From Rhodobiaceae bacterium (GTDB taxonomy: Bacteria; Pseudomonadota; Alphaproteobacteria; Micropepsales; Micropepsaceae), in the NCBI GenBank assembly GCA_009885515.1, contig VFKO01000402.1, positions 1-18,008 of the forward strand: a stretch of 18,008 nt of DNA, read 5' to 3'. Made by a program: the position numbers and the translations under genes. Positions 14,937 through 18,008 of this stretch are shown in pieces. Below the pieces are notes generated by a model. The model did not search any database. It was not told the DNA's origin and worked only from the letters and a program-made list of their open reading frames with translations. Positions within the stretch are counted from its first letter, which is position 1, and every line of letters begins with the position of its first letter.

Positions 14937-15548
14937 ATGAAATTTTATAACTCGATGGGTCCAAACCCGCGCGCTGTTCGCATGTTCCTGTCCGAAAAGG
15001 GGCTGACCGTACCGCTTGTTGAAGTCGATCTGATGAAGGCGGAGAACCGCCAGGGTCCGTATATGCAAAAAAATGTGGCTGGTCAGATGCCTTGTCTTGA
15101 GCTCGACGATGGCACGACGATCAGCGAAATCACAGCAATTTGTGAGTATATTGAGGACACGCACCCGAAGCCTGCACTGTTTGGCACGAACGCCAAAGAG
15201 AAGGCCGAGACCCGGATGTGGACGCGACGCATCGACCTCAACATCGTTGAGCCGCTGGCGAATGGGTTCAGGTACAGCCAGGGTCTGCCTTTATTCAAGG
15301 ATCGCATTCCAACAGCACCGGAAGCCGCCGACGGATTGAAGCGGATCGCTCAAGACCGGCTTATTTGGCTCGATAAGATGGTCGCAGGCCGCCAGTATAT
15401 TTGTGGCGACCGGTTCACATATGCGGACATCCACCTGTTCGCGTTCTTGGATTTCGGAAAGCAGGTCGGCCAACCCCTCAACGCCGAGGCCAAGACAATT
15501 GCGGACATGTACGGGCGCATGAAGGATCGCGCGAGCGCCAAAGCCTAA
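14937..15548 (+). CDS. Glutathione S-transferase family protein
   Basis: This 203-residue cytosolic GST has an N-terminal thioredoxin-like domain (1-80) opening with MKFYNSMGPNPRAVRMFL, the cis-proline Pro52 in GQMPCLEL and the Ser63-Glu64 pair in TISEITAICEYIE that binds the gamma-glutamyl part of glutathione. The all-helical C-terminal domain (about 95-200) contains ICGDRFTYADIHLFAFL, the usual N-capping motif. It conjugates or reduces electrophilic substrates with glutathione, or acts as an isomerase; which one is not visible. The start at ATG 14937 is fixed by a strong AGGAGG (14925-14930) six bases upstream; an earlier in-frame start at 14892 is disfavoured. It stands alone between a divergent gene and a convergent acyl-CoA ligase. 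Confidence 0.9.
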   Translation: MKFYNSMGPNPRAVRMFLSEKGLTVPLVEVDLMKAENRQGPYMQKNVAGQMPCLELDDGTTISEITAICEYIEDTHPKPALFGTNAKEKAETRMWTRRIDLNIVEPLANGFRYSQGLPLFKDRIPTAPEAADGLKRIAQDRLIWLDKMVAGRQYICGDRFTYADIHLFAFLDFGKQVGQPLNAEAKTIADMYGRMKDRASAKA

Positions 15549-15571
15549 ATCATCTCGATCAAGCACGGTTT

Positions 15572-15603
15572 GCAGGGCGAAGATCCTAAATCCTTCGCCC
15601 TGC
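15572..15603. terminator. Strong hairpin between convergent GST and acyl-CoA ligase genes, likely bidirectional terminator
   Basis: GCAGGGCGAAG (15572-15582) and CTTCGCCCTGC (15593-15603) form a perfect 11-bp stem around a 10-base loop. It begins 24 bases after the GST stop and its right arm lies inside the last codons of the minus-strand ligase, whose stop codon (15586-15588) is in the loop. No clear U-run follows on either side, so it may also act by pausing or protecting 3' ends. Confidence 0.55.
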
Positions 15604-17139
15604 CTTCTCCCAGTATGGGTCGCGAAGTTTTCGTTTGAAGATCTTTCCGGAATCTTCGCGGGGCAGCTCATTCTGAAACTCAACGACTTTCGGAACTTTG
15701 TACCGCGCAACGTGCGCGCGAAGATATTCCTTGATCTCATTTGCAGACAATGAAATTCCCAACTGCGGTTGGATGATCGCGCATAGCGCTTCGCCAAACT
15801 CCGGATCGGGGATGCCGAAGACGGCGCAGTCGGCAACGCCTGGCATTTTCAGAATTTCTGCTTCGATTTCGGCCGGATAGATGTTGACGCCGCCCGAGAT
15901 CACCATGTTGTTGCGGCGGTCGCACAGGAATAGAAATCCGTCTTTGTCGACGTAACCGATGTCGCCGACGGAGATGAGACCGTTGCGTTCGGCTTTTCGC
16001 CGTTTTTCGTCGTCTCCATGATAGGTGAAATCGCTGCCGGTGGTCATGCGTGCGTAGACGTCGCCGGGTTCGCCTGTCGGCACTTCATTGCCCGCGTCGT
16101 CCGTGATTACGAGTGTGGTGTCGACTTGAGGCCGGCCTACGGTTCCGGGATGGGCGAGCCATTCCTGAGATGTGCAGAAGACAACGGCGCCGGTTTCGGT
16201 GGCGCCATAGTATTCGTTGATCACCGGGCCCCACCATTCAATCATCTGTCGCTTGATGTCGATCGGGCAAGGCGCTGCGGCGTGTACAACGAATTTGAGT
16301 GAGGAAAGGTCGTATTTTTTGCGAACTTCTGCTGGAAGCTTCAAAAGGCGTACAAACATTGTGGGCACCATGTGTAGGTGCGTGACGCGATAGTATTGGA
16401 TGAGTTGAAGAAGCTCTTCAGGCTCGAAGCGCGGTTGCAGAACGACATCGGCGCCGGCGCGGATACAGACGCTTCCATAGGCGTTTGGGGCCGAATGATA
16501 CATCGGTCCGGTTACGACTGTCACGATGCGCTCGGGCCGCTGGTGCAGGAGCACGCCCTCCAATCCGAAGGCGCGGGCAAGTTGTTTTGTCGAAGCGAGT
16601 GCTTGTGCCGGCGTTGGCGGGTTGCGGCGCACGCCCTTGGGGCGGCCCGTCGTGCCCGAGGTGTAAATGATGGCGCCTGGCGGATCGAGCGCTGTGGGGG
16701 CGCGACGGGGGAAACTCTCGATCCAGGCCTCCCAATCCTGTGTGCCGGCCGGCACCACGCTGTCTTGCGCTGAAATCTGATAGGCAGCCGCAATCTCAAG
16801 CGGCGTGGCAACTGCGAAAATCCTCACGCCCGGCGGTGCTGCTTCTCGGGCCGTATCCATTAAATCTGCGTGGACCACAACAACTTTGACGCCGGAGTCT
16901 GTGATAATGTGGGCGGCTTCTTCGACCGTGAAATGCCAATTGACCGGCACCGAATAGGCGCCCAGTTGGCCCGCTGCCATTGCGGTCTCAAAGAACGCGA
17001 AGTCGTTGCGGAGCATGATGCCCACGCCATCGCCGCGTCCAACCCCGATTGACGCCAAGGCTGCCGCCGCCCGTTCGACCCGATCAGCGAGGTTTGTGAG
17101 TGAGAGTTCGCGTTTTCCGCTGATGAGCTTTGCAACCAT
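15586..17139 (-). CDS. AMP-forming acyl-CoA synthetase
   Basis: This 517-residue ANL-superfamily ligase is distantly related to the one at 11047-12690. It has YTSGTTGRPKGVRR near residue 160, EYYGATETGAV near 312 for adenine and substrate binding, the SVGDIGYVDKDGFLFLCDRRNNMVISGGVNIYP block spanning the ATPase aspartate and hinge, and the C-terminal catalytic lysine in EDSGKIFKRKL. It forms an acyl-AMP from a carboxylic acid and ATP, then the CoA thioester. The motif style resembles ligases annotated for long-chain, bile-acid or aromatic acids, and the substrate remains open. ATG 17139 has an AAAGGG element about 8 bases upstream. It lies 38 bases downstream of the histidine kinase gene in the same direction, so read-through is possible. 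The 3' end is embedded in a hairpin shared with the GST gene. Confidence 0.88.
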   Translation of the reverse strand: MVAKLISGKRELSLTNLADRVERAAAALASIGVGRGDGVGIMLRNDFAFFETAMAAGQLGAYSVPVNWHFTVEEAAHIITDSGVKVVVVHADLMDTAREAAPPGVRIFAVATPLEIAAAYQISAQDSVVPAGTQDWEAWIESFPRRAPTALDPPGAIIYTSGTTGRPKGVRRNPPTPAQALASTKQLARAFGLEGVLLHQRPERIVTVVTGPMYHSAPNAYGSVCIRAGADVVLQPRFEPEELLQLIQYYRVTHLHMVPTMFVRLLKLPAEVRKKYDLSSLKFVVHAAAPCPIDIKRQMIEWWGPVINEYYGATETGAVVFCTSQEWLAHPGTVGRPQVDTTLVITDDAGNEVPTGEPGDVYARMTTGSDFTYHGDDEKRRKAERNGLISVGDIGYVDKDGFLFLCDRRNNMVISGGVNIYPAEIEAEILKMPGVADCAVFGIPDPEFGEALCAIIQPQLGISLSANEIKEYLRAHVARYKVPKVVEFQNELPREDSGKIFKRKLRDPYWEKAGRRI

Positions 17140-17177
17140 TGATGCGCCCTTTGACTAATGCGCCATCGTGCCCTTGC

Positions 17178-18008
17178 TCATGGAAGGTTGGCAAGTGGCA
17201 AGTGCATGGTTGCGCGCAGTCCGCCCGATTGACGATTTGTGAGGGTAAGTTCACCCGAATGGCGCTCAACAATGGCGCGGGTAATCGTTAGTCCCAAGCC
17301 ATGGCCGCCCGTTTCAGTGCTGCGGGATTCCTCGAGCCGGACAAAGGGCTTCATGACATGTGTCAACGCGTGTTCGGGAATGCCGGGGCCTTCGTCATCG
17401 ACATGAATTTCAGCGGACTTGCCATCGACAATCATTGAAACCATCGCGCGGTTGCCATAGCGGACGGCGTTCTCGATCAGGTTGCGAAGGGCGCGTCTGA
17501 GTTCGCTGGTCCGCCCTTCGACCCGGGCGGGCGCAAGTGCGGTGAACGAGACCGGTTGGCCGGTGTCTGCCAAATCGTCACAAACCGCTTCAATTAAAGA
17601 AGGAAGGTCGACGGGCCGCGACGGTTCGCCGGATTCACCGCCGCGCGCGGCCGCGAGCGTTGCTTCGGTCAGGCGTTGCATTTCTTCCAGCGAGGCCAGC
17701 ATGCGGCTTTGAAGTTCCGGATCTTTGACCAGTTCGGTGCGGATGCGCAGAGAAGCGATGGGCGTTCTGAGGTCGTGACCGACGGCGCTGAGGAGCGCGC
17801 GTTGATCTTCGATGAGGCGGCGCAATCGCGTGGCCATGGTGTTGAAGGCGGTGGCGGCGGCTTTCACGTCTTGCGGGCCTTCAACAGGGGCCAGAACAAG
17901 CGCGTCGCCGCGGCCAAGTTTTTCGGCCGCAGTGGTTAGTCCTGCGATCGGGCGCGCGATACGGCCCGCGGCCCAAATTGCTGCAATCGCGACGAGGAGC
18001 GCTGCCAA
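17178..18008 (-). CDS. Sensor histidine kinase, C-terminal part (N-terminus outside window)
   Basis: The 276 visible residues begin in the last membrane helix (LLVAIAAIWAA), followed by a HAMP linker (IARPIAGLTTAAEKLGRGD, about 17-65), a HisKA dimerisation domain with the phospho-acceptor His78 in SAVGHDLRTP, and a HATPase_c domain with the N-box Asn180 in LRNLIENAVRYGN, the G1 box DEGPGIP at 205-211, and GGHGLGLT at 234-241 (G2 box). All catalytic parts are present, so the kinase core looks functional. The EnvZ-like layout suggests a membrane sensor; its input domain and the usual partner response regulator should lie beyond 18008. The open frame continues to the window edge, and the apparent start there is only an in-frame TTG codon. 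It precedes the acyl-CoA synthetase gene by 38 bases. Confidence 0.92.
   Translation of the reverse strand: MAALLVAIAAIWAAGRIARPIAGLTTAAEKLGRGDALVLAPVEGPQDVKAAATAFNTMATRLRRLIEDQRALLSAVGHDLRTPIASLRIRTELVKDPELQSRMLASLEEMQRLTEATLAAARGGESGEPSRPVDLPSLIEAVCDDLADTGQPVSFTALAPARVEGRTSELRRALRNLIENAVRYGNRAMVSMIVDGKSAEIHVDDEGPGIPEHALTHVMKPFVRLEESRSTETGGHGLGLTITRAIVERHSGELTLTNRQSGGLRATMHLPLANLP

Overview
The window looks like an ordinary chromosomal stretch of a Gram-negative bacterium, most likely an alphaproteobacterium. This is inferred from gene content: an NAD-type formate dehydrogenase accessory cluster (fdhD-fdsD-mobA), overlapping hldE-hldD genes for ADP-heptose, an outer-membrane barrel with a periplasmic carrier, and a DUF1499 protein. 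GC content is moderately high by eye. No rRNA, tRNA, CRISPR array, transposase or phage gene was found. The species cannot be named from the sequence alone.

Layout. (1) 1-1061, plus strand: the 3' end of fdhD, then fdsD and mobA, all overlapping; these are the maturation and assembly genes of a molybdenum formate dehydrogenase whose catalytic subunits probably lie upstream of the window. (2) 1058-7963, minus strand: five co-directional genes read leftwards from 7963: an RND/MMPL-type inner-membrane transporter, a LolA-like periplasmic carrier, an outer-membrane beta-barrel, then hldE and hldD for ADP-heptose (LPS core) synthesis. (3) 7964-8699: an 88-bp divergent promoter region with a perfect 15-bp palindrome, and a TetR-family regulator. 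(4) 8700-9499: about 800 bases without a convincing gene, holding a large imperfect inverted repeat with 9-nt periodic units, a hairpin-rich patch and one weak small ORF. (5) 9500-15548: a class III aminotransferase (minus strand), a divergent operon of acyl-CoA ligase, DUF1499 membrane protein and metallo-beta-lactamase-fold hydrolase, a small exported protein of unknown function, and a glutathione S-transferase. (6) 15586-18008, minus strand: a second acyl-CoA ligase, and upstream of it the C-terminal part of a sensor histidine kinase that runs off the window.

Functional reading. The strongest candidate for a less-described system is the TetR-controlled trio of RND pump, LolA-fold carrier and outer-membrane barrel. 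It has one part for each envelope compartment and runs without an obvious break into the ADP-heptose genes, which suggests a lipid or envelope export route; that role is inference. The right half looks like acyl-CoA or amine catabolism (two AMP-forming ligases, an omega-type transaminase, an MBL hydrolase and a GST), but no complete pathway can be read from it. The sequence-level structures most worth checking are the inverted-repeat element at 8762-8909, the TetR operator at 8027-8041 and the 11-bp hairpin shared by two convergent genes at 15572-15603.
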